Source: Mactromeris polynyma
Taxonomy: Eukaryota > Mollusca > Bivalvia > Venerida > Mactridae
Direction of reading: 5' to 3'
Assembly: GCA_032209605.1 (NCBI GenBank)
Contig: JASFXZ010000003.1
Span: 9,736,807 to 9,800,806, forward strand
DNA length: 64,000 nucleotides
Both the position numbers and the translations under genes were made by a program. Positions 58,801 to 64,000 of this stretch are shown piece by piece. The notes beneath the pieces were generated by a model, which did no database searches, was not told where the DNA came from, and saw only the letters and a program-made list of their open reading frames with translations. The first letter of the stretch is position 1, and every line of letters begins with the position of its first letter.

Positions 58801-61240
58801 GTCTTGTAAGTTTGTTTATTTTTTTCCAATTCCAACTACATAAATTGTACATAGAATATTGATATAAAATAAATGGGTTGCATTTTCTGGTAAAGTTGAC
58901 AATGTGTATTGCTGTTGGTCTACTGTTTTCTGTGTATAGTACATAACTTAATATGCTGCTAATGATTATAGCAAACAGAGTATGGAAATATTTATAAAGA
59001 GGTAGAGTTCTACATTATAGTGATTTATTGTACACTATACTGTCATATGTTTTCGGTTTGTTATTCAATAGTCAAGGCATGTTTATTAGGGCTGCAACAA
59101 TTATCCGATGTTCAATTATCATCGTTTCTTTTTTCTCATGGTTTGATTTGGTACTGTCTTAAGAATATACAGTTACACAGCTGTTGGGACTGTTTAGTTT
59201 TATCACGGAACATGAAGTGATATTTCTATTCATTGCTCTATTTTGTATTGTAATACTTTGTTCTAATTCTACTTACCTAGTCAAATGTTCAGGTCTGGTG
59301 ATTACAAGTCATTATCAGTTACTGAGAATTATATGTGTTTCATATATTTATGTAACCAAACCGAATAACCGAAAGGGTAGTAAATGAATCCGAAATTAGA
59401 GACAACTGTATCTTTGCAGCCCTTACGTATATGTCATGACAATATTGAGGTGTTTAGCACAACACTGCTGTAACTCAGTGTTGGTTAAGAAACTATTACA
59501 CCAGTTTTGTGTTAACTTTTGGTATGCAATTATATATGGAATTATTTGCTTATTATATGTATATTTTGTTCCTTGTCAAATCTTAGGTTCATTGATTGAT
59601 CTTTAATATCCAACAAAACATCAATGTTCAGAAAGACCTATTCATTTTCATGGTTAGTTTCAGTGTCAAAATGCTAATTAAACAGCAAAGTACTGGGGAC
59701 TGTGCAAGTGAGGTATTTTCACAAGTCACAAAGTTTGCAAAATGGCAATAAAATAGATGTTTTGCCGACGGAAATGTTTGGGATTGCAAAGTATAAAAGA
59801 GTATAGTTTAAGCGGATATTTTGTGACTTTCTTGAATTAGCAGACTTGACCATATACATTTATCGTAAAGTTGGTTGAACCATTTATATTGCTTAAATCA
59901 TTTTGATAAAAATTGCCATCTATTTGACAATGGAATGTATTGCAATATATCAGTGCAATACTCTTCTAACTGCTGTATCAATTTATTTGCATTTACAACA
60001 GTATTACACTGAAACATTTGTATTTTTTCTTATTCTATAATTTTGCTTGAGTCGTCAGCATGATATCATTTGCCCCCTTGTATTGATTTCAGTTTGAACA
60101 TTATAAAATGTTATTCAGGTTTGGAAATATTTCAGCATGAATTTTATTGTTGTCGCACATTCATTTTGATATTCTGTTGTTCAGAATGTCTTTATTGTTG
60201 TTGTCATTGCTGTTGTTGTTGTTGGTGTTCTTGTTGTCAGTATCGTAAATTTTAACATTGTCCAACTGCTGATCAAAATTTGGTTGCTCTGTTGTCGTTG
60301 TCGTTTATGTTGAAAAATTTCAATTTTTATTGAAAATTTGAAAAATTGAGTTTTGTATCATACAAGGTCTTGTTTGAATGTCAAGATCATTAGTGTATGT
60401 CCTTTCATGTATAAGCATCTAATGTCAAGGTCATTTGCATGTAAAGTCTTGTGTCCTTACAAAGATCGTACTTGCAAATTAAAGGACAATTGTATATTTC
60501 TTAATCAGTGTGAATCATAATTTAAAATTGAAGATATTTGTGTCTGGAATTTGATTCTTTAAGTATCTACCCCCATGCTGTTATAACATGACATTATACT
60601 TTTGATGCTTTACAAAAAAGAATATTTAGGTCTGGTTAAAAGTGACATTGTTGTAAAAAAGATTCTGTATCTATGACAATGGTTAATTTTGTTGTCTTTT
60701 TGGAAGATGACCAAAAGGCTGAGCCTTTTCTTGAGTGGTTCCAAGGGAGTGCACCTGGCGCAAGCCCCCCACCCTAAAAGTCTGCAACCTTACATCTAAA
60801 GTAAATACCAAAATACACAGAGATGTTTAATCATAAGATTTTCAAATAAACAATTTTGATTTATTGTAGCAATATATTCTATAACGATGATATTAATGTA
60901 TATGCTATGTAATATTATTCGGCTGCTATATAAGGCTTGAGCAAAACCAAAATATGACCAAAACGTTTTGCCCCCTCGCCCACAGCCCAAATCCGGGATC
61001 AACCCCTGCTGTCTGTCTTTAGTTCCTGTTTTGTTTCAATTGTATTGAGTTGAGTTAGAAATACTGTTTTACAACAATTCTGTCATAGTATTACTTTGCT
61101 AAATGTCAGCTAATCTGTATTATAGATTGGAAGAGATCGGTACTGCAGCCGCTAAGGAATATTCTCTCGAGAAGGCGTTGGAGAAGATGAAAGTTGAATG
61201 GAAGGACATGTCATTTGAACTTATACCATACAGAGAAACG
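25802..61240 (+). CDS. DNAH3: Axonemal dynein heavy chain, DNAH3/7/12 type, 5' part
   Basis: Motor heavy chain of an inner-arm axonemal dynein, which slides outer doublets in cilia and flagella. The entry gives the span; exons are listed separately. Nineteen constitutive exons plus one of four alternative cassettes form one frame of 966 codons in which every splice phase agrees. Residues 1-780 form the tail (about 424-528 a large helical block; [10 protein letters not shown] near 697-706). From about 785, [46 protein letters not shown] and LIPYRET mark the beginning of the linker (DHC_N2). Full-length relatives are about 4000 residues, so the AAA+ ring, stalk and microtubule-binding domain lie past the window. 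The short tail and [22 protein letters not shown] and IVDYILKD motifs fit the DNAH3/7/12 group; assignment to DNAH3 specifically is from recall and less certain. Confidence 0.9.
26485..26705 (-). mobile_element. SINE with tRNA-Lys-like head
   Basis: On the minus strand the head reads GCCCAGTTAGCTCAGTCAGT then AGAGTGCTGA, a near-perfect A box, and GGGATCGAGCCC, a B box, like tRNA-Lys. The acceptor and anticodon stems are degraded, so this is not a functional tRNA. The body runs left to about 26485 with GGTGGCAGTGGTGTTTG and CCACAGTGGTTGAGCC and differs from the 6517/30845 SINE body. Confidence 0.7.
27701..27812. repeat. Perfect 56-bp tandem duplication
   Basis: TGCCTGACCACCATTTATAT through CTGTATGCTGATAT occurs twice head-to-tail at 27701 and 27757, with no difference seen. 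This indicates a recent duplication or an assembly repeat. Confidence 0.9.
28250..28475. repeat. Diverged 111-bp tandem duplication
   Basis: CCTTTATCAGGCAGAAAGAA begins at 28260 and again at 28371; both are followed by ATATTGCC, a TTATGAGA/TATGAGAAC motif and AAATTATTTTTTACCAGAC. The two copies differ at scattered positions. Confidence 0.8.
30692..30790 (+). CDS. DNAH3: Dynein exon 2
   Basis: 99 nt, phase 0 to 0, acceptor ATTTCAG, donor CAG|GTAAAA. It encodes a Pro/Leu-rich extreme N-terminus ([18 protein letters not shown]) with no recognised domain. Confidence 0.88.
30845..31035 (+). mobile_element. tRNA-derived SINE in dynein intron 2
   Basis: The head has GTACAGCTCATGACTCC and a B box AAGTTCAAATCTTG. 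The body ACTTCACAATCCCTGAG, GCGAGTACTG, GAGAGCGATTAGTATAAG ends AACTTGTTTCACAATTG. The body matches the 6517-6711 SINE while the head differs. Confidence 0.8.
31393..31576 (+). CDS. DNAH3: Dynein exon 3
   Basis: 184 nt, phase 0 to 1, acceptor CTTTCCAG, donor CGAG|GTAAAT. It encodes [20 protein letters not shown] and a basic, polar stretch; part of the poorly conserved N-terminal extension. Confidence 0.92.
32945..33316. mobile_element. Compound CAGTAAAACCTC-TIR MITE with expanded interior
   Basis: Left TIR TACAGTAAAACCTCG; right terminus TTAGGTTTTACTGTA ending at 33205; a second right-hand fragment with GTGAGGTTTTACTGTA ends at 33316. Inside, GAGGTGGTCTTATTATT is repeated in tandem four times (about 33106-33180), an expansion absent from the other copies. 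Lies in intron 3, about 55 bp before exon 4. Confidence 0.85.
33371..33476 (+). CDS. DNAH3: Dynein exon 4
   Basis: 106 nt, phase 1 to 2, acceptor TTTTTTCAG, donor ATGG|GTGAGT. It encodes a Gly/Lys-rich linker region ([16 protein letters not shown]). It is poorly conserved and placed by frame continuity and good splice sites. Confidence 0.9.
34182..34332 (+). CDS. DNAH3: Dynein exon 5
   Basis: 151 nt, phase 2 to 0, acceptor ATTACAG, donor GAG|GTACTG. It encodes the acidic segment [20 protein letters not shown] and [13 protein letters not shown], immediately before the conserved [11 protein letters not shown] block. Confidence 0.93.
34807..34996 (+). CDS. DNAH3: Dynein exon 6
   Basis: 190 nt, phase 0 to 1, acceptor GCTTTCAG, donor ATAG|GTTAGT. 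It encodes [20 protein letters not shown] and EFSIRKSIV, the first strongly conserved block of the DNAH3/7/12 tail. Confidence 0.95.
35344..35419 (+). CDS. DNAH3: Dynein exon 7
   Basis: 76 nt, phase 1 to 2, acceptor TTTTTTCAG, donor AAAG|GTATGA. It encodes [20 protein letters not shown] plus SFPQ; together with exon 6 it gives the conserved SIVDYILKD motif. Confidence 0.94.
35428..35551. repeat. Four-copy repeat of about 32 bp next to a splice donor
   Basis: The unit CAGTACATACAGTGTTAGCT-CCCTTGAATA is repeated four times with CATACAG/CAGACAG variants. It starts about 9 bp after the exon 7 donor. Confidence 0.9.
35552..37509 (+). other. Rest of dynein intron 7
   Basis: About 2 kb of AT-rich intron without exon-like frames. 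It holds the 158-bp TIR element at 37237-37394. A fragment at 36360-36475 (TTTATCAGAACGAAAAATAT, TTTTTTTACCAGAC) resembles the duplicated unit at 28250-28475. Confidence 0.6.
37237..37394. mobile_element. 158-bp TIR element with 6-bp target duplication, copy 1
   Basis: The left end GTAGGCATGAGAATTTT and right end GAATTCTCATGCCTG are inverted repeats. AGTTTA flanks both sides (37231-37236 and 37395-37400) as a direct repeat. The interior has GACGCTCACAAGGGCAGTTT, AAGCCATCTTA and GAGCTTCAGC, shared with the copy at 63825-63998. Non-coding. Confidence 0.88.
37510..37629 (+). CDS. DNAH3: Dynein exon 8
   Basis: 120 nt, phase 2 to 2, acceptor TTTTACTAG, donor ACGA|GTAAGT. It encodes [20 protein letters not shown] and [17 protein letters not shown], a conserved tail block. 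An antisense frame of 133 codons overlaps it but is only a shadow. Confidence 0.95.
38383..39104. repeat. 37/38-bp minisatellite in dynein intron 8
   Basis: About 19 tandem units built on CCTATATTTACCTAC, then six or more T, then ACTTGCTCCCTACTTT. The measured period is 37 bp, with 38-bp variants having one extra T. A marked variant unit (ACCTAATTTTTTACTTGTTC) occurs at about 38583 and 38845, 262 bp apart, showing that a seven-unit block was duplicated. All three frames stay open, so the 266-codon frame here is not a gene. Confidence 0.95.
39395..39520 (+). CDS. DNAH3: Dynein exon 9
   Basis: 126 nt, phase 2 to 2, acceptor TGTTTCAG, donor AAAAG|GTCGGT. It encodes [20 protein letters not shown] and [17 protein letters not shown]. 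The donor GTCGGT is weaker than its neighbours. Confidence 0.93.
39897..40092 (+). CDS. DNAH3: Dynein exon 10
   Basis: 196 nt, phase 2 to 0, acceptor TTGTCTAG, donor AAG|GTAATG. It encodes [19 protein letters not shown] and [20 protein letters not shown], a conserved DNAH tail helix pattern (MxxQLxxLVxxSxxDF). Confidence 0.96.
40390..40586. mobile_element. MITE with perfect 14-bp TIRs (family 3)
   Basis: The ends are GTACTGTAAAAGTC and GACTTTTACAGTAC, exact reverse complements; read as TA|CTGTAAAAGTC..GACTTTTACAG|TA this fits TA-targeting Tc1/mariner non-autonomous elements. The interior is non-coding, with TTTCGCAGG and AAAAACATCGCAAAAATG near the ends. Confidence 0.88.
40727..40815. repeat. 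Imperfect hairpin, arms of about 35 bp
   Basis: GATAATATCAAGGGTTCAGT..AAGACTAACTCCTAT is followed, after a short loop, by ATAGGAGTTAGGATAGTCTT..GCTGAGCCCTCGATATATTC. It lies about 190 bp before exon 11. Confidence 0.85.
41004..41320 (+). CDS. DNAH3: Dynein exon 11
   Basis: 317 nt, phase 0 to 2, acceptor ACATTCCAG, donor CAGAA|GTAAGT. It encodes [20 protein letters not shown] and [20 protein letters not shown] followed by [15 protein letters not shown], a large conserved helical tail block. The frame stays open upstream of the acceptor back to about 40866, so an unspliced extension exists, but the extra residues have no family similarity. Confidence 0.96.
41638..42100. repeat. 22-bp TTGTGTTGTCTATGACA minisatellite in dynein intron 11
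   Basis: About 20 degenerate units of TTTTGTGTTGTCTATGACAA with variants (TATAACACGA, TATTACACA). The array ends about 45 bp before the exon 12 acceptor, so it crowds the branch-point region. Confidence 0.93.
42148..42253 (+). CDS. DNAH3: Dynein exon 12
   Basis: 106 nt, phase 2 to 0, acceptor TCTTTCGTAG, donor GCT|GTAAGT. It encodes [20 protein letters not shown] and [13 protein letters not shown]. Its phase 0 end fits both exon 13 and the open frame in intron 12. Confidence 0.95.
42709..43470 (+). CDS. Unassigned 253-codon open frame in dynein intron 12
   Basis: An open frame much longer than any other non-repetitive intronic frame here, with coding-like codon use. I recognise no domain. 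It is hydrophilic: an Arg/Ser-rich start ([25 protein letters not shown]), basophilic-kinase-like sites ([14 protein letters not shown]), then an acidic middle and the end [20 protein letters not shown] at 42707-42708 would open it in phase 0, matching the end of exon 12, though the polypyrimidine tract is weak. A perfect GTAAGT at 43108 would close a 399-nt phase 0 cassette (42709-43107) able to splice in frame to exon 13. Otherwise the frame runs to TAA at 43468-43470 and would give an alternative C-terminus (AATAAA near 44437). ATG at 42826 could also start an independent 214-aa protein. A retrocopy of an unknown gene is another explanation. Confidence 0.5.
   Translation, partial: DTRPNSNSIDISRSGSSRSRVVVKVDGVKSPDEQHRINGMRSRSPRLSFSGNLLTEYDPISIARLNKLRSRKNSVASVTDGVDKANDDKAPGYVMLYSGLMGFLDPSDFLSARIEIGGKDKINKSTNEDVQGTVSQADKENGEKDETEPLNTEVTEDFKDGDLQVMAASDNEAAKARERRSPEGNVAVNNGKYTTEDDTDCHYEQIDNDKSEMDKFGGLNMDWIHEQVVLEDIKLHFQESAEVTKKTVVKYSL
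43590..43765. repeat. Inverted-repeat element in dynein intron 12
   Basis: ACAGCCACCTGTCTTAAGCA and its near reverse complement TGCTTAAGTCAGGTTTGGCT bound about 130 bp. A third ACAGCCACCTGCTGTTAGTG motif lies inside. A decayed non-coding TIR element is the simplest reading. Confidence 0.6.
44517..44695 (+). CDS. DNAH3: Dynein exon 13
   Basis: 179 nt, phase 0 to 2, acceptor GCTTTTCAG, donor AAAAG|GTATTT. It encodes [20 protein letters not shown] and [19 protein letters not shown], matching the conserved pattern VPLxMxxLDCxxLNxxLxxRA of this dynein group. Confidence 0.96.
45045..45138 (+). CDS. DNAH3: Dynein exon 14, last before the cassette cluster
   Basis: 94 nt, phase 2 to 0, acceptor TAATACAG, donor CAG|GTAAAA. 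It encodes [20 protein letters not shown] and [10 protein letters not shown]. In related dyneins this region reads directly into a single helix (…EELILRIQES…FLDVFLFP) that here is supplied by four alternative exons. Confidence 0.95.
45139..47072 (+). other. Intron before the cassette cluster
   Basis: 1.9 kb, AT-rich. I searched it for further cassettes with an A-E-R-x-x-F-x-L-D pattern before GTAAGT and found none. An open frame at 46096-46428 has no acceptor-donor pair fitting the gene. Confidence 0.6.
47073..47163 (+). CDS. DNAH3: Dynein alternative exon 15A
   Basis: 91 nt, phase 0 to 1, acceptor TGTTTTCAG, donor CCTA|GTAAGT. It encodes [26 protein letters not shown]; the split codon completed by the common exon gives Asn. 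About 18 of 30 residues equal 15C by my count. Same place in the protein as the single helix of other DNAH proteins. Confidence 0.93.
47410..48678. repeat. 25-bp minisatellite between alternative exons 15A and 15B, about 50 units
   Basis: Unit TTACCAAAACTGTGTCACAA followed by TAGTT or TAGTC; measured spacing is 25 bp. Variants TCACA/TTACA and TAGTT/TAGTC/TAGAT alternate in recurring blocks (for example TTTT-type then CTTA-type), suggesting a higher-order period of 50 bp or more. It fills most of the 1.76-kb gap between the two exons. Confidence 0.96.
48929..49019 (+). CDS. DNAH3: Dynein alternative exon 15B
   Basis: 91 nt, phase 0 to 1, acceptor CCCTCATAG, donor CCAT|GTAAGT. It encodes [26 protein letters not shown]; the split codon gives Tyr. 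Identity to 15C is about 15 of 30. Compared with 15A and 15C it has EEG in place of DYG/DYA, a more acidic end to the helix. Confidence 0.93.
49199..49333 (+). mobile_element. GACCTCGTT-TIR MITE (family 2), copy 2
   Basis: Starts AATCAGACCTCGTTAATTCG and ends CGAATGAATGAGGTTCAACTGTA. It lacks an interior block (GGTATCATCC..AAATATCAGG) present in the other two copies. Lies about 180 bp past exon 15B. Confidence 0.85.
49381..49396. repeat. Poly-G run
   Basis: A run of about thirteen G interrupted once by A near its start (GGGAGGGGGG...). Such runs are prone to length error in sequencing and can form G-rich RNA structure. Confidence 0.9.
50322..50412 (+). CDS. DNAH3: Dynein alternative exon 15C
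   Basis: 91 nt, phase 0 to 1, acceptor TTGTTTTAG, donor CCTT|GTAAGT. It encodes [26 protein letters not shown]; the split codon gives Tyr. The first two residues (SQ) match 15B, while TVY and LMF..LDY match 15A. Confidence 0.93.
50430..51165 (+). promoter_or_regulatory. Pyrimidine-rich intron between alternative exons 15C and 15D
   Basis: Unlike the AT-balanced introns elsewhere, the coding strand here is dominated by T and C with many TCTT, CTTTCT and TTCTTTT motifs (for example TCTTTGTCTTCTTTTCCTTG near 50490 and CTTCTCTTTCTTTTACAG near 51120). CU-rich tracts are the known binding context of polypyrimidine-tract-binding proteins that repress alternative exons; a role here is inference. Confidence 0.4.
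51166..51345 (+). mobile_element. GACCTCGTT-TIR MITE (family 2), copy 3, most complete
   Basis: Starts TACAGTCAGACCTCGTT and ends AACTAGCTCCGACTGTA, inverted repeats beginning CAGTC next to TA on each side, the signature of Tc1/mariner-type insertion. Shares CTTCTATC.GAATACT and GAAACCATGC with copies 1 and 2. Confidence 0.87.
51476..51560 (+). CDS. DNAH3: Dynein alternative exon 15D (divergent, 85 nt)
   Basis: 85 nt, phase 0 to 1, acceptor TAATCTAG, donor GCCA|GTAAGT. It encodes [13 protein letters not shown] followed by [15 protein letters not shown]; the split codon gives Asn. It is two codons shorter and the most diverged (ITPFA in place of YGLFP), but AERILFL and both splice phases are kept. 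It could be a lineage-old paralogous exon or a decaying one; with no stop or splice-site loss I favour a working exon. Confidence 0.85.
52493..52584. mobile_element. Short CAGTAAAACCTC-TIR MITE next to a splice acceptor
   Basis: About 90 bp: TACAGTAAAACCTCGATAAT at the left and GTGAGGTTTTACTGTA at the right, with TA at both edges. The right end lies about 34 bp before the exon 16 acceptor, where a branch point is expected. Confidence 0.88.
52618..52808 (+). CDS. DNAH3: Dynein exon 16, common exon after the cassettes
   Basis: 191 nt, phase 1 to 0, acceptor TATCTAG, donor GAG|GTAAGG. The first two bases AT complete Asn (15A, 15D) or Tyr (15B, 15C). It encodes [20 protein letters not shown] and a charged coiled-coil-like helix ([20 protein letters not shown]). 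Confidence 0.95.
53664..53895 (+). CDS. DNAH3: Dynein exon 17, start of the linker
   Basis: 232 nt, phase 0 to 1, acceptor GTTTCTAG, donor AATG|GTAGAG. It encodes a helix [20 protein letters not shown], then [20 protein letters not shown] and [17 protein letters not shown], the conserved opening of the dynein linker (DHC_N2). Confidence 0.96.
54399..54570 (+). mobile_element. Diverged SINE in dynein intron 17
   Basis: Head region with GGTGGAGAGGCGGAGCCCTG and a degenerate B box TTGATTCGAATT. The body has AAGTACTGGTTTGAAA, CCAGGAAGCAGT, CTAGTGATTATTATAG and the tail TTGTAACAACTTGTTTCAG, matching the 6517-6711 family. Confidence 0.65.
54980..55355 (+). mobile_element. SINE split by a later insertion
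   Basis: 54980-55049 looks like a tRNA-type head with B box GATTTGAATCC. The matching body (TGAATTTGGTGTGAGTACTG, GAGAGTGATTAATAT, AGTTGTTTCGCAATTTAT) appears only at 55245-55355. Between them is unrelated sequence with CCTACCTACCC and A-runs, so the SINE appears interrupted. Confidence 0.45.
55611..55960. mobile_element. 350-bp TIR element in dynein intron 17
   Basis: GTATGTATGCATGCTAGAGATGG at the left and CCATCTCTAGTGCATACATAC at the right are inverted repeats with a two-base gap. Inside, ATGACTAGTGTAG (about 55789) and CTACACTAGTCAT (about 55843) form a second perfect 13-bp pair. No coding frame. Confidence 0.7.
55961..56947 (+). other. Rest of dynein intron 17
   Basis: AT-rich intron sequence with no exon-like frame or recognised repeat. 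Confidence 0.55.
56948..57159 (+). CDS. DNAH3: Dynein exon 18
   Basis: 212 nt, phase 1 to 0, acceptor TACATTAG, donor GCG|GTAGGT. It encodes [20 protein letters not shown] and [18 protein letters not shown]; the last motif is a hallmark of the dynein linker. Confidence 0.97.
57160..58397 (+). other. Dynein intron 18
   Basis: About 1.2 kb without exon-like frames. At 58175-58260 a SINE-body fragment (GTACTGGTTGGTAACCCAGG, ACTGGTTAGGTCAA) resembles the 9780-9860 sequence. Confidence 0.5.
58398..58489 (+). CDS. DNAH3: Dynein exon 19
   Basis: 92 nt, phase 0 to 2, acceptor GATTTCAG, donor CAGAA|GTAAGT. It encodes [20 protein letters not shown] and [10 protein letters not shown], continuing the linker ([14 protein letters not shown] across the junction). 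Confidence 0.97.
58590..58785 (-). repeat. Relic unit of the 84/89-bp satellite, inverted
   Basis: On the minus strand the order is CACACTCAAATCTCAG, GACAGAAAGAATACCAACCA, CTCAGTAAGCACTGTTACTC, CTCTCAAATCTCA. This is the order of the 14375-15915 unit (CACAAAGAATACCC, ACTCAGTCAGCATTGTATAC, CACTCAAATCTCGG) with substitutions. It lies 42 kb from the array. Confidence 0.75.
58860..60727 (+). other. Main part of dynein intron 19
   Basis: AT-rich intron. It includes a TTG/TGT-rich microsatellite at 60180-60240 that reads as Cys in one frame. Open frames at 59020-59387 and 60070-60255 lack family similarity and matching splice phases. Confidence 0.55.
60728..61012 (-). mobile_element. Dispersed repeat B, copy 2
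   Basis: Shares with 17587-17848 the blocks TTTTGATTTATTGTAGCA, ATATTCTATAA and AGCAAAACCAAAATATGAC and a degenerate right end AATCCGGGATCAACCCCTG. Ends about 110 bp before exon 20. Confidence 0.72.
61126..61240 (+). CDS. DNAH3: Dynein exon 20, last exon in the window
   Basis: 115 nt, phase 2 to 0, acceptor TATTATAG, donor ACG|GTGAGT. It encodes [20 protein letters not shown] and [11 protein letters not shown], the conserved linker segment that precedes …VDEIQ.LLDDHI in the family. That next block is not found before 64000, so the following exon is off the edge. Confidence 0.96.
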
Positions 61241-62847
61241 GTGAGTGTGACTTCATAACGGCCTGGCAAATTGTCTGGGCATAGTTCGAAAATCATTTTG
61301 GAAAATTGATACGTAGCAATAATGGTTTTGTTCATATACCATGTATTTAGGATCATCGAATGAAATTCTCTTGATTATAAGTCCACTTCAGCCTAGGATC
61401 ATCTGCTCTTTTAACTATTTTCAGTGTTTGTTGTATTACAAGCCCCATGTTTAAGTTTACCTGACCAAAAAATATTTGATTCTGCGTATTTAGTAAAATT
61501 TCCCATTTTTTTATCCGGCCGAACAAGTTTTTACCCAACACATCGACACAGTCAGCACCAATGCAGTTTTCATGCCAAAGTTTTGCTCAGAGCAGTATTT
61601 CCTCGTACCTCAATGCGATGTTCTATATTTGTAAAAAGCAATCTTGTGAAGTTTTACATGAATTTTCACTTCCCCAAAATTGATTTACATGTCATGGGCT
61701 TTTGACCAAATGGGTTATAGTGAAGACTGAAGTATCACTTAATTAGTGACACCTCCATTTTTCAGTCCAGATACAACACATTTTTGTATGCATTAAACAG
61801 ATTCTGTAATGCCTGGTATCTCTTACATCGGACATTTTTTCACATTTCCGCTGTGCATTCATTGATATGTGCAAACATAAAATTTTATAATTTTTTATCG
61901 ATAAAAGTATTGAACAAATTTCAGACCGAAACACAGTCGCCGAATGGAGACAAAATAGACCTAGTAAATACATGTATCTTGTTGTTTGATCATTGTATAT
62001 GATGGAACGAAGCGATTATCATGTTCACAATTCTAACTCGGCTGCCACTTAAATGAACATTATTGTCAGTAGTTCGTTGTGTATAAATCTCATTGTTGTG
62101 ATGATCAAAATTAGATGTTCAAATTAAGGAACTAGGGTCAAAGGTTATAAATGTACATTTTTAGAATGAAGCTTTGTCATTGGTCAATTTTACGACTCAA
62201 CTTGGAAACAATTATCATAAATCTGAGTATTAAGAATTGACATGTAGAGGTTTCAGTGCAATATTATCGTACCCGATTCTTCGTCGGAAACTAAGTTACA
62301 ATACTTTGCGCCAAACCCTGGATATGCATTAATTAACTACAGTAGTAGTCAGCCAATGAAAACAGGTTTTAGAAAATATTGACCAATAGACATCATGCAC
62401 ACAATTATGGTATTTTTCAACTTACTTTGAATAAACTACATGTATACATTCTGTTACCATAAATAATTAATTATTCTACTGCTGTGTTTTGTCTTAGCAT
62501 CCAATATTTCAGTATTACATCTATGGTGATGATATTTTTATTCTGTTCACTTGATACTTTGTTGTTGGCATGGAGATACAGATATTTGAAATTGCATGTC
62601 ACATAATATTATCTAGATTGTCTAAACTCAAGAGTATTTGATGTTTTGGTTTGAAATGGCACAAGCATGTATTTTGCCCTTTGATATGATTACGTTCCCT
62701 TGTTGCATGAGGGACTTTCGCTGAAGGGAAACATGTCTGACTGCTTCTTTATTCATATGCAGTTTGACTAGTTTTGCTTTTTTTCCCCTTCAAAGTACAG
62801 AATTCTTTTTCGGCGCAACCGTACTTACATAGCTGTGGTATTTGCAT

Positions 62848-63111
62848 ATCAGTGTTGTGTAAACCATTCAAATGTTACGTTAACCACTAAACCAACTTCT
62901 CTTCATCCGAACAACGTTTGAAACCTTGACCCGGATTGGTTAAGGGGTCATTACCTTAAGGATATCCACTGAATTTTGTCGAATTTTCCGGAATCCATTT
63001 TTGGATCAGGAGTGACCAGCAATCGTAACATCTCAGCAATTTTTTATGTTGCACAACAAGTCTTATCCTTCAAATTGCGCCGACCACATTTTTTCAAGAT
63101 ATTTCTTGTTT
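62848..63111 (-). repeat. Dispersed repeat C, copy 2
   Basis: Inverted relative to 10552-10821, with the same landmarks in reverse order: TGTGTAAACC, ATTGGTTAAG, ATCCACTGAATTTTG, CAGCAATCGTAACATCTC, AATTGCGCCGACCACATT and CAAGATATTTCTTGTTT. No coding frame is kept. Confidence 0.85.
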
Positions 63112-63298
63112 ACTTTGAACTTCTGTTTGTCCATTCGTCTTCCCTTGATGTTTTTCAGTCAGCAGTCGTCATTGCAGTCTTTATGCATTATGCTCATTGT
63201 ATGATATAAATCGTCTTGTGTTGAGGATTTAGTGCAAAATTGTTGTATTTGTGTCGCCCAAAACTGAGTTACTCTAGTTCTATCCCGAGCCCTCTATA

Positions 63299-63360
63299 TA
63301 TTCATATGAGATACATTTATATCATTTTTATTCATATGAGATACATTTATATCATTTTTA
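63299..63360. repeat. 30-bp tandem duplication
   Basis: TTCATATGAGATACATTTAT-ATCATTTTTA occurs twice in a row with no difference, followed by a partial third copy (TGCATATGAT). Confidence 0.9.
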
Positions 63361-63824
63361 TGCATATGATTGTCATTCTTGATTTTAACACTTTCAGAAA
63401 AGTTGTACAATATATATGTTACCCTGATAGTTTTTTCTGGATGACATTTTTCACTTCCTTGGAATGTCTGAATGTCACATATCATTCTGTTAATGTCACT
63501 CATGTTCACTTGTATTAGATTTGAGTCATTTGTTTCAACATCTGTCTCTTCACCAGTCATTTATTCGTCATCGTGTCTTGATTCACATTTGCACATGAAT
63601 TGTCTCCCATTTTTGTCATGTTGTGGGTGATGATCTTCCACAGCTGTATTATATTTACTGTTTTACAATCTTGACTTGTTCCGAAAAAATTGCCTTGTTT
63701 GAATAAGTTAAGATTGTTTAGTTTTTGTAAAATACCATTTTATACATGAACTTCTTTTTTCATTGAATAAGTCTATTAATTGTTTTCTATCTTGGTATAA
63801 TTAACATTCAGCAAGTCCTATTAT

Positions 63825-63998
63825 CAGGCATGAGAATTTTCTGTGGATTCACGGAAATCCGTGGATTTGACGCTGGCAAGGGCAGTTTTTGAGACAATTT
63901 AAGCCATCTTAAATGCTTAAAAGCCACGAGCTTCAGCGGTCCCCTAGACCACATGCCGAATTTTTAGCTGATTTTGAAATTTTGCATTCTCATTCCTG
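63825..63998. mobile_element. TIR element, copy 2 of the 37237 family
   Basis: CAGGCATGAGAATTTT at the left and GCATTCTCATTCCTG at the right are inverted repeats. The interior GACGCTGGCAAGGGCAGTTT, AAGCCATCTTA and GAGCTTCAGC match copy 1 in order; this copy has an extra CACGGAAATCCGTGGA palindrome near the left end. Confidence 0.85.
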
Positions 63999-64000
63999 TA

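Larger units (their letters stand above)
61241..64000 (+). other. Dynein intron 20, incomplete
   Basis: At least 2.76 kb of intron. It holds repeat C copy 2, a short tandem duplication and a TIR element. I looked for the expected next linker block and for splice-bounded frames and found none. Confidence 0.7.

Noticed and set aside
60070..60255. A Cys-rich peptide frame
   Set aside because: Made by a TGT/TTG microsatellite in one reading frame.
61922..61970. A possible dynein exon after TTTCAG with a downstream GTAAAT
   Set aside because: The encoded TETQSPNGDKIDL does not match the expected linker block that follows exon 20.

Overview
The window is animal nuclear DNA. It has spliced genes with GT-AG introns, long AT-rich introns, many tandem-repeat arrays, tRNA-derived SINEs and many short inverted-repeat elements. 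The repeat content and the ciliary gene fit a marine invertebrate, most likely a bivalve or other mollusc; this is inference, because nothing in the window fixes the taxon.

Layout. From 1 to about 20.8 kb I see no gene. This part holds a 65/66-bp satellite (1815-4495), an 84/89-bp satellite (14375-15915), a CCAGACCA minisatellite, SINEs and several families of TIR elements. On the minus strand at 20828-21511 is a single-exon group A bHLH transcription factor (227 aa) with a TATA box close upstream and an ATCGATATT-rich tandem repeat behind it. From 21.6 to 25.5 kb I find no gene.

From 25802 to the right edge runs the 5' part of an axonemal dynein heavy chain gene (DNAH3/7/12 type, most like DNAH3) on the plus strand. 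I could chain 19 constitutive exons plus one member of a cassette cluster into one open frame of 966 codons, all splice phases agreeing. It starts at an ATG in good context after an in-frame stop, and an RFX X-box-like motif lies about 210 bp upstream. The window covers the tail and the start of the linker; the AAA+ motor and the microtubule-binding domain lie beyond 64000.

The most notable structure is a cluster of four related alternative exons (47073-47163, 48929-49019, 50322-50412, 51476-51560) between constitutive exons 14 and 15. Three are exactly 91 nt and one is 85 nt. All enter in phase 0 and leave in phase 1, so the correct frame requires exactly one of them: a predicted mutually exclusive cassette in the dynein tail. 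A 1.27-kb minisatellite of about 50 units separates the first two, a pyrimidine-rich intron separates the last two, and a Tc1/mariner-type MITE ends about 34 bp before the acceptor of the common downstream exon. A second possible isoform source is a 253-codon open frame inside intron 12 (42709-43470). It is phase-compatible with exon 12 and could act either as an in-frame 133-codon cassette or as an alternative last exon.
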